The notes beneath the pieces are model-generated. The model saw only the letters and a program-made list of their open reading frames with translations, was not told where the DNA came from and searched no databases. A DNA stretch of 64,000 bases, taken from positions 19,447-83,446 of the forward strand of contig DATGZX010000156.1 of the NCBI GenBank assembly GCA_035296965.1. Reading direction: 5' to 3'. This stretch comes from DATGZX01 sp035296965. GTDB taxonomy: Bacteria > Planctomycetota > Planctomycetia > Gemmatales > Gemmataceae. Of this stretch, positions 35,631-45,000 are shown one piece after another; the first letter of the stretch is position 1, and every line of letters begins with the position of its first letter. The translations under genes and the position numbers were made by a program.

Positions 35631-36443
35631 TTAGGTTGCTGGAGCCAAGGCATGGGACGCTGCCGTTGGCGTACTGAGCAAATCCGCTAGCCGTCGAGAA
35701 AGGTTGTCGCGCGCGACGGCCTCCAGCCGTCCGCCAACTGCTAAGGAAATCCGGCCAGTTTCTTCGCTGACGACGAGCACGACGGCATCGGTGTCATCGC
35801 TGAGGCTGAGAGCCGCGCGGTGGCGCATGCCCATGTGTTCGCCGGCTCCGTCGGGAGGCTGCCCCAGGGGTAACTGGCAGGCGGCGGCGTGAATCCGACC
35901 GTTGCTCAGGATAATCGCCCCATCGTGGAGAGGGCTGCGCGGGCTGAAGATTGTACGCAGCAAGGGTGAGCTGATTTCCGCATCGACCCGCTGTCCCGTT
36001 TCGGCATAGGAATCGAGCGGCATGTCACGCTGGATGGCAATCAACGCGCCAACACACTCACGCGCCAGAGCTTCCGCAGCGTCGGCCAACGGGTCGGCAA
36101 GGGGATGGTTCTGGCCCACAATGTAGCGCACCATGCGATAACGGCCAAGCACCATGAGCCCGCGGCGCAGCTCAGGCTGGAAGATCACGACAAGACCAAC
36201 GAGCACCGTGGTCAAAAGGTAATCGAGGACCTTGCCCAGCTCGGTCAGATCAAAATTGGCGATGACGACCTGGGCAGCAAGAAAGAGTCCGACAACCACA
36301 AGGCCGAGGCCGCGTACCAGGCCCGAACCGCGTGTTTTGCCCAGGAATCGCAAGATGCAATAGATGAACACAGCCAGGATGGCGATCTCGACGAGGTCGC
36401 GCTTGCCGACCATTTCATAGAGCTGCGTCAGCCGTCTTGCCAA
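35631..36443 (-). CDS. cdaA: Membrane diadenylate cyclase (c-di-AMP synthase)
   Basis: The 270-residue protein makes c-di-AMP from two ATP. Three N-terminal membrane segments (about 19-35, 44-62 and 72-90) precede the DAC domain. The catalytic DGA motif is at 174-176 (PLHDGAIILS) and the RHR motif at 207-209 (MGMRHRAALSL), both intact. The gene starts two bases after folP ends and precedes cdaR, so folP-cdaA-cdaR is a probable operon. c-di-AMP usually governs potassium and turgor. Confidence 0.95.
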   Translation of the reverse strand: MARRLTQLYEMVGKRDLVEIAILAVFIYCILRFLGKTRGSGLVRGLGLVVVGLFLAAQVVIANFDLTELGKVLDYLLTTVLVGLVVIFQPELRRGLMVLGRYRMVRYIVGQNHPLADPLADAAEALARECVGALIAIQRDMPLDSYAETGQRVDAEISSPLLRTIFSPRSPLHDGAIILSNGRIHAAACQLPLGQPPDGAGEHMGMRHRAALSLSDDTDAVVLVVSEETGRISLAVGGRLEAVARDNLSRRLADLLSTPTAASHALAPAT

Positions 36444-36445
36444 GC

Positions 36446-37360
36446 CTATCCCCTCGCTCCAAGCGACCCTGGCTCCCCAGTATTTCGATTTGGGTCCACA
36501 AACCTGTCAACCGCTTCGAAAAGGCTGACAACGTCCCGTGTTTCCTGCACATCGTGAACACGCACGATTTGGGCGGTTTTTCGGCCCAGCGCATAGCTGA
36601 CGGCTGCGAGCGAGCCGGCAAGCCTCTCGGCCATCTCTCGGTAGAGCATCCTCCCAAGGAAGCCTTTGCGAGATGCCCCGATGCATATCGGGCGCCCGAG
36701 AAGTTGAAACTCGTGCAAACGCGCCAGAAGCTCCAGGTTGTGTTCCAACGTTTTGCCGAAGCCGATTCCTGGATCGAGTACCAATTGCTCCTTGGCTATA
36801 CCGAGATTCGTCAAAACCTGCAACCGCTCCTCGAAGAACTTCGCGATGTCCGCAACAACATCCTGGTAATGGGGATTGGCCTGCATGGTCGCCGGCGTGC
36901 CTTGCATGTGCATGAGGATCACCCCTGCACGCTCGGTACGAACGACCTCCGGCATCAGGGGATCACCTGCCAAAGCAGTTATGTCGTTGATAATTGCCGC
37001 ACCAGCCACCAGGCACGACCGCGCCACTTCAGCCTTACAGGTGTCTACCGACAACGGCACGGGCGACCTCTTTGCCAGCTCCTCCACCACAGGCAGCACT
37101 CGGTGCAGTTCTTCGTCCAGAGAGACGAATGCCGCACCCGGCCGGGATGACTCTCCGCCAATATCAAGAAGGTCCGCACCCTCATCGATCAGCCGCAGGC
37201 CATGCTCGACCGCCGCTTGCGTCGTAAGGAACCTGCCGCCGTCGGAGAAGCTGTCGGGAGTGACGTTGACGATGCCCATCACCAAGGCGCGCGGACCGAG
37301 GGTGAGGGTACGATCGCGCAATCGCCATGAAAAGCTGTGTTCGGTCTCGCAAAAAGCCAT
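36446..37360 (-). CDS. folP: Dihydropteroate synthase
   Basis: The 304-residue enzyme joins p-aminobenzoate to dihydropterin pyrophosphate in folate synthesis. The signature MGIVNVTPDSFSDGGRF is at about 28-44, and LLDIGGESSRPGA, LSVDTCKAEVARS, IINDITAL, LVLDPGIGFGKT and VRVHDV follow in order. ATG 37360 is preferred over 37381 on the basis of family length. It leads the folP-cdaA-cdaR unit on the minus strand. An AT-rich tract at 37430-37510 upstream probably contains its promoter. Confidence 0.95.
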   Translation of the reverse strand: MAFCETEHSFSWRLRDRTLTLGPRALVMGIVNVTPDSFSDGGRFLTTQAAVEHGLRLIDEGADLLDIGGESSRPGAAFVSLDEELHRVLPVVEELAKRSPVPLSVDTCKAEVARSCLVAGAAIINDITALAGDPLMPEVVRTERAGVILMHMQGTPATMQANPHYQDVVADIAKFFEERLQVLTNLGIAKEQLVLDPGIGFGKTLEHNLELLARLHEFQLLGRPICIGASRKGFLGRMLYREMAERLAGSLAAVSYALGRKTAQIVRVHDVQETRDVVSLFEAVDRFVDPNRNTGEPGSLGARG

Positions 37361-37524
37361 ATGCGCCCAACTTACGGGCATTTCGGGCGCGAAACAAGCG
37401 TTAGCGTACCGAGCTGATTGCTAAGAAGTGCGAAAAACAGGGCGTTTTTGAATTTTGAGACTTTTTGGGACTGGTAGAGGGGGGTCTTTTGCTCATAATT
37501 AGTGTTATTACGTATAGATAAGCC

Positions 37525-38124
37525 CTACCACGGCTTCTCCATCATCGAAACGATCTGAACGGCAAGTCGGTCGACGTTTTCTTTCTGAGCAGACGTCAGT
37601 GATTGACCCAATTCTGGGATGAAATGGCCGACGGATGTGACTAGGACAGGCGGTGGGGGCGGCGGCGGCTGACCAGGCTTGGGCGGCGGGGGCGGGGCTC
37701 CGCCGGGCGTGGGCTTTGGCTTCGAGATGATTTCGCCCGTGCGCAGGTCCTTCCAAACAATTTCCACAGCCAAGACGGTCTCGGCTTCGCGAACTTCGTT
37801 GAGCTGATTGCGGTTCAGGATATTCTTGTTGAAGGTCACGATCGTGCCGAGCAGCTCGGTGTCGGCGTGGCCCGTTTCCGAGACCACCTTGAATGGCGTG
37901 ATGGCCTCGATCTGCTGCACCACCGTCTGTGTCAATTCAAATTCCAGGCCACGGTAAAAAGTGCGGTTCTTGAAGATCGGGACTCGTACCGTGTGGATTC
38001 GGGAATCGTAATTCGGCCGCGTGGTATAGCCTAGAATGTCGAATTGGCCGTCCCAGCCACAGGAGGGAAGAAGGGCGCAACACGACACCATCAGGATCGC
38101 CAGGCCGCGTGCGAACCAAGTCAT
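37525..38124 (-). CDS. lptE: LptE family lipoprotein
   Basis: The 199-residue protein has a lipobox, CALLPSC, with Cys at about 22, and the LptE-like body (YTTRPNYDSRIHTVRVPIFKNRTFYRGLEFELTQ). A Pro-rich stretch (PPPPPKPGQPPPPPPP) interrupts the second half. In the family the protein plugs LptD and helps deliver LPS to the outer membrane. The start is fixed by GGAAGGAGG seven bases before ATG 38124. The frame is open to 38172, but those extra codons come from a REP-like repeat. It is the last gene of the ybeY-recO-bamD-like-lptE cluster. Confidence 0.8.
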   Translation of the reverse strand: MTWFARGLAILMVSCCALLPSCGWDGQFDILGYTTRPNYDSRIHTVRVPIFKNRTFYRGLEFELTQTVVQQIEAITPFKVVSETGHADTELLGTIVTFNKNILNRNQLNEVREAETVLAVEIVWKDLRTGEIISKPKPTPGGAPPPPPKPGQPPPPPPPVLVTSVGHFIPELGQSLTSAQKENVDRLAVQIVSMMEKPW

Positions 38125-38147
38125 GCATGACCTCCTTCCAGTGTCGC

Positions 38148-38248
38148 GAGGCAAAAAGGTGTCAGGACCCATTTCAGATCCAAGTTTGCAACCACGTCAC
38201 GCCTTCCGGCGCCAGGATCTGAAATGGGTCCTGACACCTTTTTGCCTC
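38148..38248. repeat. REP-like inverted repeat, 34-bp perfect arms
   Basis: The arm 38148-38181 (core AAAAAGGTGTCAGGACCCAT) recurs exactly inverted at 38215-38248 around a 33-base GC-rich centre ending CCGGCGCCA. It fills the gap between the bamD-like stop, whose TGA (38247-38249) overlaps the arm, and the lptE start. A nearly identical element is at 40270-40363 and a third at 30116-30190. Confidence 0.9.
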
Positions 38249-39503
38249 ACTGGGGCGGGGGTGCATTCGGCGACCCACGCTGCAAGAGGCTCGAGCCGAA
38301 GGGCCCCCCGGCTGGCGGCGTCTCGCGATCGTCGGCCAGGTCCGCCTTGGGTAGCGGTTCGGACTTCGCCTTTTCGAGCTTGGAGCGCAGCGCCTGCATC
38401 TGCTCCGACGCCATGTCGAAATACTTCGTGCCCGGATAACGGCGTCGCACAATTGCGTAATAGAAGTAGGCCGAGCAGGGGTGGTCTGTCCGCCTGTAGA
38501 ACTCGGCAATGCCAAAGTCCTTCGCAGCCTGCTGCATCGTGACGCTGAAGAGCTGACGGTTCAGGAATTCCGATTCCTTGGAAGCCAATTCAGGGTAATT
38601 GCGGTAGGCGGTATCGATCATCTTCCGCGCTTCGGCCACCTTGCGGCCGTCGTAAGACGATCCGCCGGTGCTCATCTGCTTGGCAATGATTGCCTTCTTG
38701 ATCGCGTCATTAACGAACGGGCTGTTCGGGTGCATTTCCACTAGCTGGCTATAGCAATGGTCCGCCTCCTTGAAATCCCCCCGATACATCTTGACGCCGC
38801 CTTCCAGGAAGAGCGCCTTATCCGCATAGGGGCCGGTCATGTCGTTGTAACGGACTTGCTCGAGCTTCTCCAGCGCTCGTCCTTCTTCATCAAAGAGCGG
38901 CTTGCTCTTCTCCATGTGGACGATTTCCCAGGATTCGGGCCAGACGACCCAGTGCTTCTCATCCTCTTTGTTCTTCGATTCCATTTCCTTGCGCGTGTCT
39001 TCCAGCCAGTAGTTCGCAATCTCGAACATGTGCTGGACCGCTTGTTCGCGATAGGCGCCGGATGGGAAGTCGTTCAACATCCGGTTGTAGGTGTCGGCGG
39101 CCTTGGGATAGCACTGTTCCTGCCGCAGCGATTCAGCCTCGTAGTACCGGGCCTCCTCCGCAATAGGCGGCGGATTCTTGGTATTCTCCGCCACCTTGTG
39201 GAAAACTTTCTCCGCTTTCTCGTACTCGCCGCGGCGGTAAAGCTCGTGAGCCCCGGCCAGCTCGGCGGCCGCACTGCCTTCCTTGGGAGCGGTCTCCGCC
39301 TCGAACTTGTCGCCGCGCAGCGTCAGGCTCTCGGCAGGGGGCGGGGGCGGTGGAGGTGGCTTGAACCAGGTCCAGTCGTCCCATGCGCAGCCGCCCGCGG
39401 TAGCAAGGCAGAAAGCCCAGGGCAAGAGGGAACCCACGACCCGCCATGGGCCACGCCTTTTCCCGGCTTCGCTTCCACTTCCTTGTTGCGTGCTCACCAC
39501 CAT
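38247..39503 (-). CDS. BamD-like TPR lipoprotein
   Basis: The 418-residue protein has a lipoprotein signal (LLPWAFCLATAGGC) and at least three TPR-like repeats (AHELYRRGEYEKAEKVFHKVA, YYEAESLRQEQCYPKAADTYNRML, FLEGGVKMYRGDFKEADHCYSQLVEMHP). This matches the outer-membrane assembly lipoprotein family of BamD/YfiO, but it is longer than BamD (about 245) and has a charged insert and a Gly/Pro-rich tail. The ATG overlaps the recO stop by one base (TGATG). A role in inserting outer-membrane proteins is inferred. Confidence 0.78.
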   Translation of the reverse strand: MVVSTQQGSGSEAGKRRGPWRVVGSLLPWAFCLATAGGCAWDDWTWFKPPPPPPPPAESLTLRGDKFEAETAPKEGSAAAELAGAHELYRRGEYEKAEKVFHKVAENTKNPPPIAEEARYYEAESLRQEQCYPKAADTYNRMLNDFPSGAYREQAVQHMFEIANYWLEDTRKEMESKNKEDEKHWVVWPESWEIVHMEKSKPLFDEEGRALEKLEQVRYNDMTGPYADKALFLEGGVKMYRGDFKEADHCYSQLVEMHPNSPFVNDAIKKAIIAKQMSTGGSSYDGRKVAEARKMIDTAYRNYPELASKESEFLNRQLFSVTMQQAAKDFGIAEFYRRTDHPCSAYFYYAIVRRRYPGTKYFDMASEQMQALRSKLEKAKSEPLPKADLADDRETPPAGGPFGSSLLQRGSPNAPPPQ

Positions 39504-40258
39504 CAACTCCCCAGATAGGGCAAGAGGCGTGGCTGACGACCCATCAGGTAAGTCACATAGTGGCCCAGGACCTGACGCACCTCTGTGCGAGCGGCCGGGC
39601 TCCACGCATGCTGCCACGCTTCCCCCGATTCACCAAGTGCCCGCAGCGCTTCCCAGGTTTCGCGCGTCAAGGGGCGGCGCTCGCGCTGCCCCGGTTGACA
39701 CGATCGGCAAACCACGCCCCCGGCCGCGGAGCTGAAGGCGAGGCCGACCCCGACAGCGGGTTGTTGGCATACAGCACAGTTGTCGAGCGCTGGGCCATAG
39801 CCAAATTCGCGTAAGAGAACGAGCTCGAACCGCGCCAATCGCAAGCCTGTGGTCGACTGCTTTCCCGGTGTCGTGCCGCTTCCCAGGGTGCGCAAGGCAG
39901 CCAACGCTTCGTCAAACAGAGCTGGGTGAGGATCGTAATCTTCAGTCCACTCGGAGAGCAATTCCGCAATGTAATACCCTGCATAGAGCGCGGACAAATC
40001 GGTACGCAAATGCGCAAACCGCTCCACGACCCGCGCTTCTGTCAGCAGGTCGAGATTACCCGAAGATTTGCGGAGGAGGACTATACTGCACACGGTGAGG
40101 AGGTCAAGTGCAGATTCGAAGTTGGATTTGAGCCGTCGGCCCCCCTTGGCCAGCACGCGCACCCTGCCAAACTCGCGCGTCCACAAGGTGGCGATCCGGC
40201 TGGATTCGCTCCAGTCCGTCGTCCGCAGCACCAGCGCTGTCGCCTTTTCCGCCGCCAC
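39503..40258 (-). CDS. recO: DNA repair protein RecO
   Basis: The 251-residue protein loads RecA at gapped DNA with RecR. The N-terminal OB fold reads VAAEKATALVLRTTDWSESSRIATLWTREFGRVRVLAKGGRR. A zinc finger is formed by CAVC...CRSC near 175-200. The start is the GTG at 40258, with GAGGGAAGC in front of it; longer frames run into the adjacent REP-like repeat and would add about 79 non-homologous residues. The repeat therefore sits directly upstream of the ribosome-binding site. The stop is shared with the start of the bamD-like gene. Confidence 0.92.
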   Translation of the reverse strand: MAAEKATALVLRTTDWSESSRIATLWTREFGRVRVLAKGGRRLKSNFESALDLLTVCSIVLLRKSSGNLDLLTEARVVERFAHLRTDLSALYAGYYIAELLSEWTEDYDPHPALFDEALAALRTLGSGTTPGKQSTTGLRLARFELVLLREFGYGPALDNCAVCQQPAVGVGLAFSSAAGGVVCRSCQPGQRERRPLTRETWEALRALGESGEAWQHAWSPAARTEVRQVLGHYVTYLMGRQPRLLPYLGS

Positions 40259-40269
40259 GAGCTTCCCTC

Positions 40270-40363
40270 GCAAAAAGGTGTCAGGACCCATTTCAGAGCC
40301 AAGTTTCCGGCACTTCACGCCATCCGGCGCCAGGCTCTGAAATGGGTCCTGACACCTTTTTGC
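40270..40363. repeat. REP-like inverted repeat, 31-bp perfect arms
   Basis: The arm 40270-40300 (GCAAAAAGGTGTCAGGACCC...) is repeated exactly inverted at 40333-40363 around a centre similar to that of the 38148 element. It fills the gap between the ybeY stop and the recO start. The transcript of this region would fold into a strong stem that could affect mRNA stability or recO translation. Confidence 0.9.
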
Positions 40364-40367
40364 TCCC

Positions 40368-40820
40368 TTACTCTTCGACGACCGGAGCAATATCCGGTAG
40401 CCCCAGCAGCCGCAGATAATGCCGTTCGCGCTGGTGCATCTTGATCGCGTCGGCGGAACTCTTGTCCTCATAGCCGCACAGATGCAAAATTCCATGAATC
40501 ACATAGAGCGCCAACTCGGCCTGAACGTCATGGCCCTGAGCTTGCGCCTGCGCGAGCGCCACCTCCGCTCCGATAACAATCTCGCCAGCCAACTTGCGCG
40601 AACTGGGTTCGCTCAGAGGGAAGGTGAGCACGTCGGTCGGCTCGTCGTGCTGAAGGTAGCGCTTGTTCAACTGATGAATGGTGGCATTGTCCACGAACGC
40701 CAGGCTTATCTCCGCTTCCCCAACGTCCTCGCCTTCGAGAACGGCGCGCGCTATCTGCCTCAAGGGCGCACGCTCAACCGGCACGATCTCCTGCGGGCTG
40801 GCAACGGACACACGGAGCAT
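40368..40820 (-). CDS. ybeY: Endoribonuclease YbeY (rRNA maturation)
   Basis: The 150-residue protein is a YbeY homologue with SLAFVDNATIHQLNKRYLQHDEPTDVLTFPL and LALYVIHGILHLCGYEDKS. YbeY trims rRNA and supports ribosome quality control. The usual zinc motif is H-x3-H-x5-H; here the first two His are present but the third is not (GYED). The enzyme may use another ligand or be weakly active. AGAGGTAG precedes the ATG at 40820. It is the first gene of the minus-strand ybeY-recO-bamD-like-lptE cluster. Confidence 0.9.
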   Translation of the reverse strand: MLRVSVASPQEIVPVERAPLRQIARAVLEGEDVGEAEISLAFVDNATIHQLNKRYLQHDEPTDVLTFPLSEPSSRKLAGEIVIGAEVALAQAQAQGHDVQAELALYVIHGILHLCGYEDKSSADAIKMHQRERHYLRLLGLPDIAPVVEE

Positions 40821-41236
40821 GAGCTACCTCTGCCCTGAAACGCCGATAATGCTTTGAATCTCAGTCATGTGCATTATGGAGGCAGGGCCCGGCCGGCAAC
40901 AGGGAGGTTGAAAGTCACGCCAACGAGTGGAGCGAAAACTTAAAACACCGCGTGCCATGCCACAGCTTTGGGGGGGCAGGCGAGTGACAGGGAAGCATCA
41001 GAAACTCGCCATCCCAGCCAGCGACGGACTTGCAAAGGGCACGAGATACGTAGCCGTGCTCACGCGCCGACGGCTGAATGACGAAGTATCCCCACGAACC
41101 ACCAATCGCAACCCGGCGGGAAACTGAATCCATCACGGGACAAGCCAGATGCCTTGATTGGGCACGTCCGGATCTGTGGGAGCCCCGGGGAGCAATCCCC
41201 GAGGCGACCCGGTCCATTCATCTTCAGGGCCTTCCG
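40821..41236. other. Gene-free spacer between ybeY and the ECF sigma gene
   Basis: I see no supported gene over these 416 bases. The ybeY promoter must lie in this gap or within the sigma-factor transcript. A run of seven G at about 40970 is the only visible oddity. Confidence 0.5.
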
Positions 41237-41923
41237 TCATGCAAGCAATTCACCCATTTCTTGTTTCAGGCGGCGGAGCACCCGCGACTTGGCCTGGCGG
41301 ATAGCTGCTGGACTCATGCCTAACTGCTCAGAGAGTGTCGCTGGCGTACGATCCTCGACAGCACTGAGCCAGAAAGCTTGCCAGGTGTGTTCCTCGAACT
41401 CGCAGCGCACCTGTTCCAGGGCACGCTTGTACAGAAGGCTCATTTCGATGGTTTCTTCATCCCCGATATTGGTAAGGGGATCAGGCACATCCTGAAGATG
41501 GCGCCAGGCATCGGAGCCGCCCTCCGCCTGCGGGCGTCCCTGGTTGCGGCGGAAATGCAAACGCACCTGGTTTCGGGTGATGCTCCGCAGCCAACCCCGA
41601 AAAGTGTCGCCTGGCTGGTCATGGTGGAACGAATCCAGATTGGCCGCAGCCGCCGCAAAGATCTCCTGGACCGCATCTTCCGCATCGGGGCCTTGCAGGC
41701 CGCCTCGGGAGCACCAGAAGCGTACGAGCGGCTGGTAGAGCTCGATCAGGCGCCGCCAAGCGTCAGGGTCGCGCGTTCGGATTCGCTCCAGCAAGCTCAG
41801 GGGGGTCGTGGAGATGGCAAGAACTCCCTTATCGAGGTGCAGCCGAGGTAAGGGTGCGGTCGTCGCCTTCTTGTAGCTCAAGTTGCCAGCTTGAGCTACT
41901 CCGAATGGTGTCACGCACGGCAC
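41237..41923 (-). CDS. ECF-type sigma factor, start uncertain
   Basis: The frame holds 228 codons. Homologous sequence begins near STTPLSLLERIRTRDPDAWRRLIELYQPL; region 2 contains DAVQEIFAAAAANLDSF, and region 4 contains EQLGMSPAAIRQAKSRVLRRLKQEMGELL. The frame opens at a GTG at 41923 with no ribosome-binding site, which would give an unusual 36-residue leader. The sequence AAGGGAG, correctly spaced, instead precedes an ATC codon at 41815 exactly where homologues start. An ATC start is plausible but unproven. The gene diverges from the zinc-finger kinase at 42033, probably its control partner. Confidence 0.85.
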   Translation of the reverse strand: MPCVTPFGVAQAGNLSYKKATTAPLPRLHLDKGVLAISTTPLSLLERIRTRDPDAWRRLIELYQPLVRFWCSRGGLQGPDAEDAVQEIFAAAAANLDSFHHDQPGDTFRGWLRSITRNQVRLHFRRNQGRPQAEGGSDAWRHLQDVPDPLTNIGDEETIEMSLLYKRALEQVRCEFEEHTWQAFWLSAVEDRTPATLSEQLGMSPAAIRQAKSRVLRRLKQEMGELLA

Positions 41924-42032
41924 AATCTACTATAGTGGGTAATCGAGAGCGCCGGCAGTTCCATTGTAGGCTCTCTGAACGCCTAGAAGAGACAAGGGAG
42001 CCGACGCGGCGGGGACGTCCGAGGTCCGTACG

Positions 42033-45000
42033 ATGGGCGATGTCGGTTGTGTCAGCGAGGCTGAGTTACGTGCATTGGTAATCGGGGAATTACCGGAGCG
42101 AGTTGCGCGCCTGGTCACGCTCCATCTCGAAGGCTGCGCCGACTGCGAGGCGACCGCCCGGCGACTGGATTCTCTCGCCGACCCTTTTCTCCACTCCTTG
42201 CGCCAGGCGGTTCATCCTTCCTCCGTGTCGTCCGGGCGGACGGAGACAGGTCGGCCAGGAACGAGTTCGGCTGCAAACGCGATCATTCCACCGGCATCCG
42301 AAAACAGCCCGGACACCTTCCCTGACCTGGCGCGCGCTCGGCAAAAGCCGGAGGATCCCCTCCCGCAAACGCTCGCCGGCTATGAGATTCTCGAGGAGCT
42401 GGGGCGAGGCGGCATGGGTGTTGTCTACCGCGCTCGCCAGCTCCGGCTGGAGCGCGTGGTCGCCCTGAAGATGCTCTTGTACGGGGCGCACGCATCGATC
42501 GATCGGCGCCTGCGATTCCGGGCCGAGGCGGACGTCATTGCCCGTCTCCATCATCCCGCTATTGTCCAGGTCTACGACGTTGGCGAGCATGAAGGCGTGC
42601 CGTTCCTCGTACTCGAATACATGAGCGGTGGCAGTCTGGAGAAAAGGCTTTCAGGCAAGCCGCTACATCCGCGGCAGGCGGCCGAGCTGGTGGAGACGCT
42701 GGCCTGGGCAGTCGATCACGCACACGGCCACGGCATCATCCATCGGGACCTCAAGCCCGCCAACATCTTGATTAGTGGCGAGGGGCGAGGGGCGAGGGGC
42801 GCGAGAGAACAAGCGAAGGAAGTTGGACTCGCTGGTTTCATTCCCAAGATCTCCGACTTTGGGCTGGCCAAGCAAGAAAACGCCGATCTGACCTCTGTCG
42901 GGAACGTCCTGGGAACGCCTTCGTACATGGCCCCGGAACAGGCTGCCGGAGCAGTTAACGCGGTTGGCCCGGCCGCCGACATTTATTCTCTTGGCGCAAT
43001 CCTGTACGAGATGCTTACGGGCCGGCCGCCATTCGTGTCGGCGAGCGTTTTGGAAACGCTTGAACAGGTGCGCACCCGCGAGCCCATTGCACCGGGAAAG
43101 CTCACAATCGGCATGCCGCGCGATCTGGAGACGATCTGTCTTAAATGCCTGGAGAAAGAAGCTGGCAAGCGCTACGCCACTGCGCGAGCTTTGGCCGAGG
43201 ACTTGAGGAGCTTCTTAGATGGCCGCCCCGTGCAGGCCCGGCCCATTGGGACCTTGGGGCGCTCCTGGCGTTGGGCGCGACGCAACCCCGGCTGGACTGC
43301 GATGATCGCGAGCCTGGCAGGGCTGCTCTTGATCAGCGCCGTGGGTGGGACCGCCCTTTCGGTGTGGGCTTTACGCGCCGAAAGTCAGACCCAGGAAAAA
43401 CTATTTGAGTCCAGGGTCTCGGAGGCACGGGCTCTCAGCCTTAGCCGTCGTCCCGGCCAACGTTTCGAGAGTCTCGCGCTGCTGGACGAGGCCGGTCAAT
43501 TAGCAAAATGGCTGCGGTTGCCAGCGGACAGGCTCAACGAGGTGCGCAACAGCACACTCGCCGCACTCGCCATACCCGACCTGTATCCCGATAGGACGTG
43601 GCAGGGATTTCCGGAAGGGTCCGCCTACGTCGACATCGACGACGGCCTGGCGATCTATGCGCGCACAGACCGGAGCGGCAACTGCAGCGTACGGCGCGCC
43701 GTGGATAATCGCGAGCTCCTATCTGTTCCGGGTTCGACTCAAGCTGGTCAGGAAAACTGGCCGTTTCTCAGCCGCGATGCGCGTTTCCTGGCCGTTCGTC
43801 AAGCTCACGGTGGGCTGGAAGTCTGGCAGATCGACTTGGAACAGCCCAGGAAATTATTGACAGAACAGAAAGTTACCTGGGTCGATTTTCATCCTAGGCT
43901 GGCACAGGTCGCCGTCGCCCATGAAAACGGTTCTATCGTTCTTCACGATTTGAATTCCGGCAAAAAAACCAGTCTCCCTCCCGATGAACTGTCGCACGAC
44001 GTGGCGATCGCCTTGCACCCGAGCGAGCCACTGGTCGCCGTTGCAGCCTACACGGCCAAAGTGGTCAAGATTCGCGATTTTCGCACCGGCGAGGTCATCA
44101 AGTCCTTGGACCTACCTTCCTCTAGCGGTTTCCATGTAGCCTGGCATCCCAAAGGCCACAGCCTGGCCGTCAGCGGCGGCGGCGTCATCCGCCTGTTTGA
44201 CCGGGAAACTTTCGCTTGCCGACTCACCTTCGCCGGCAACGTAGGAGGAGGCGAACGTCTTTACTTCAATCATGCCGGCGACCGGTTAGCGACCTACGGC
44301 TGGAACCACGCCATTCAACTTTACGATGTCGCGACAGGGCACGTCGTATTCCGGGTCCCGAACGCGAAACCGATCTTTGCATTGCGATTCGACCAAGACG
44401 ACCGCCGGCTTGCAGGTTTCATCGAAGGCAATCGCCTTGGAACCTGGCAAGTCGCCGACGGCAGGGAATATCGCACGCTTGTTCGTCGGTCAGCGCCGGG
44501 GGAAGGGGCCTATTTCGGCGCGTCGGTCAGCCCCGACAGCAAGCTCCTGGCAGTCTCCATGTCCGATGGTGTCGGCCTGTGGGATCTGGACTCGGGGAAG
44601 GAATTGGAATTCTTGCCACTAAAGCGAACACGTTTCGTCCATTTTGAACCGGGGCCATATTCCTCGTTGTTGATTGGGGACGAGAGTAGCACGTTTCGTT
44701 GGCCGATCCAATCCGATTCAATTCAGCCTGGCGTGGAGCGCATCGGTCCACCGGAGGCGCTGGCTCTGCCCGCCGGCTCTCCGCCTGGCCAAAGTCGGGA
44801 CGGTCGTGTGCTAGCGAGCGCATGTCGAGCGGTCGGCACTATCGAGCCCTGGGCGGGCGGCTGGGTCCTCCATGCGGACAGGCCTGATGCACCGTTGCAC
44901 CTGGCGGCAGGCACCGACCTCTGGAATATGGCCGTCAGTCCGGACGGCCGCTGGCTGGTGACCGGGCGACAAAACGCTGGCAGCATTCAGTTGTGGGACG

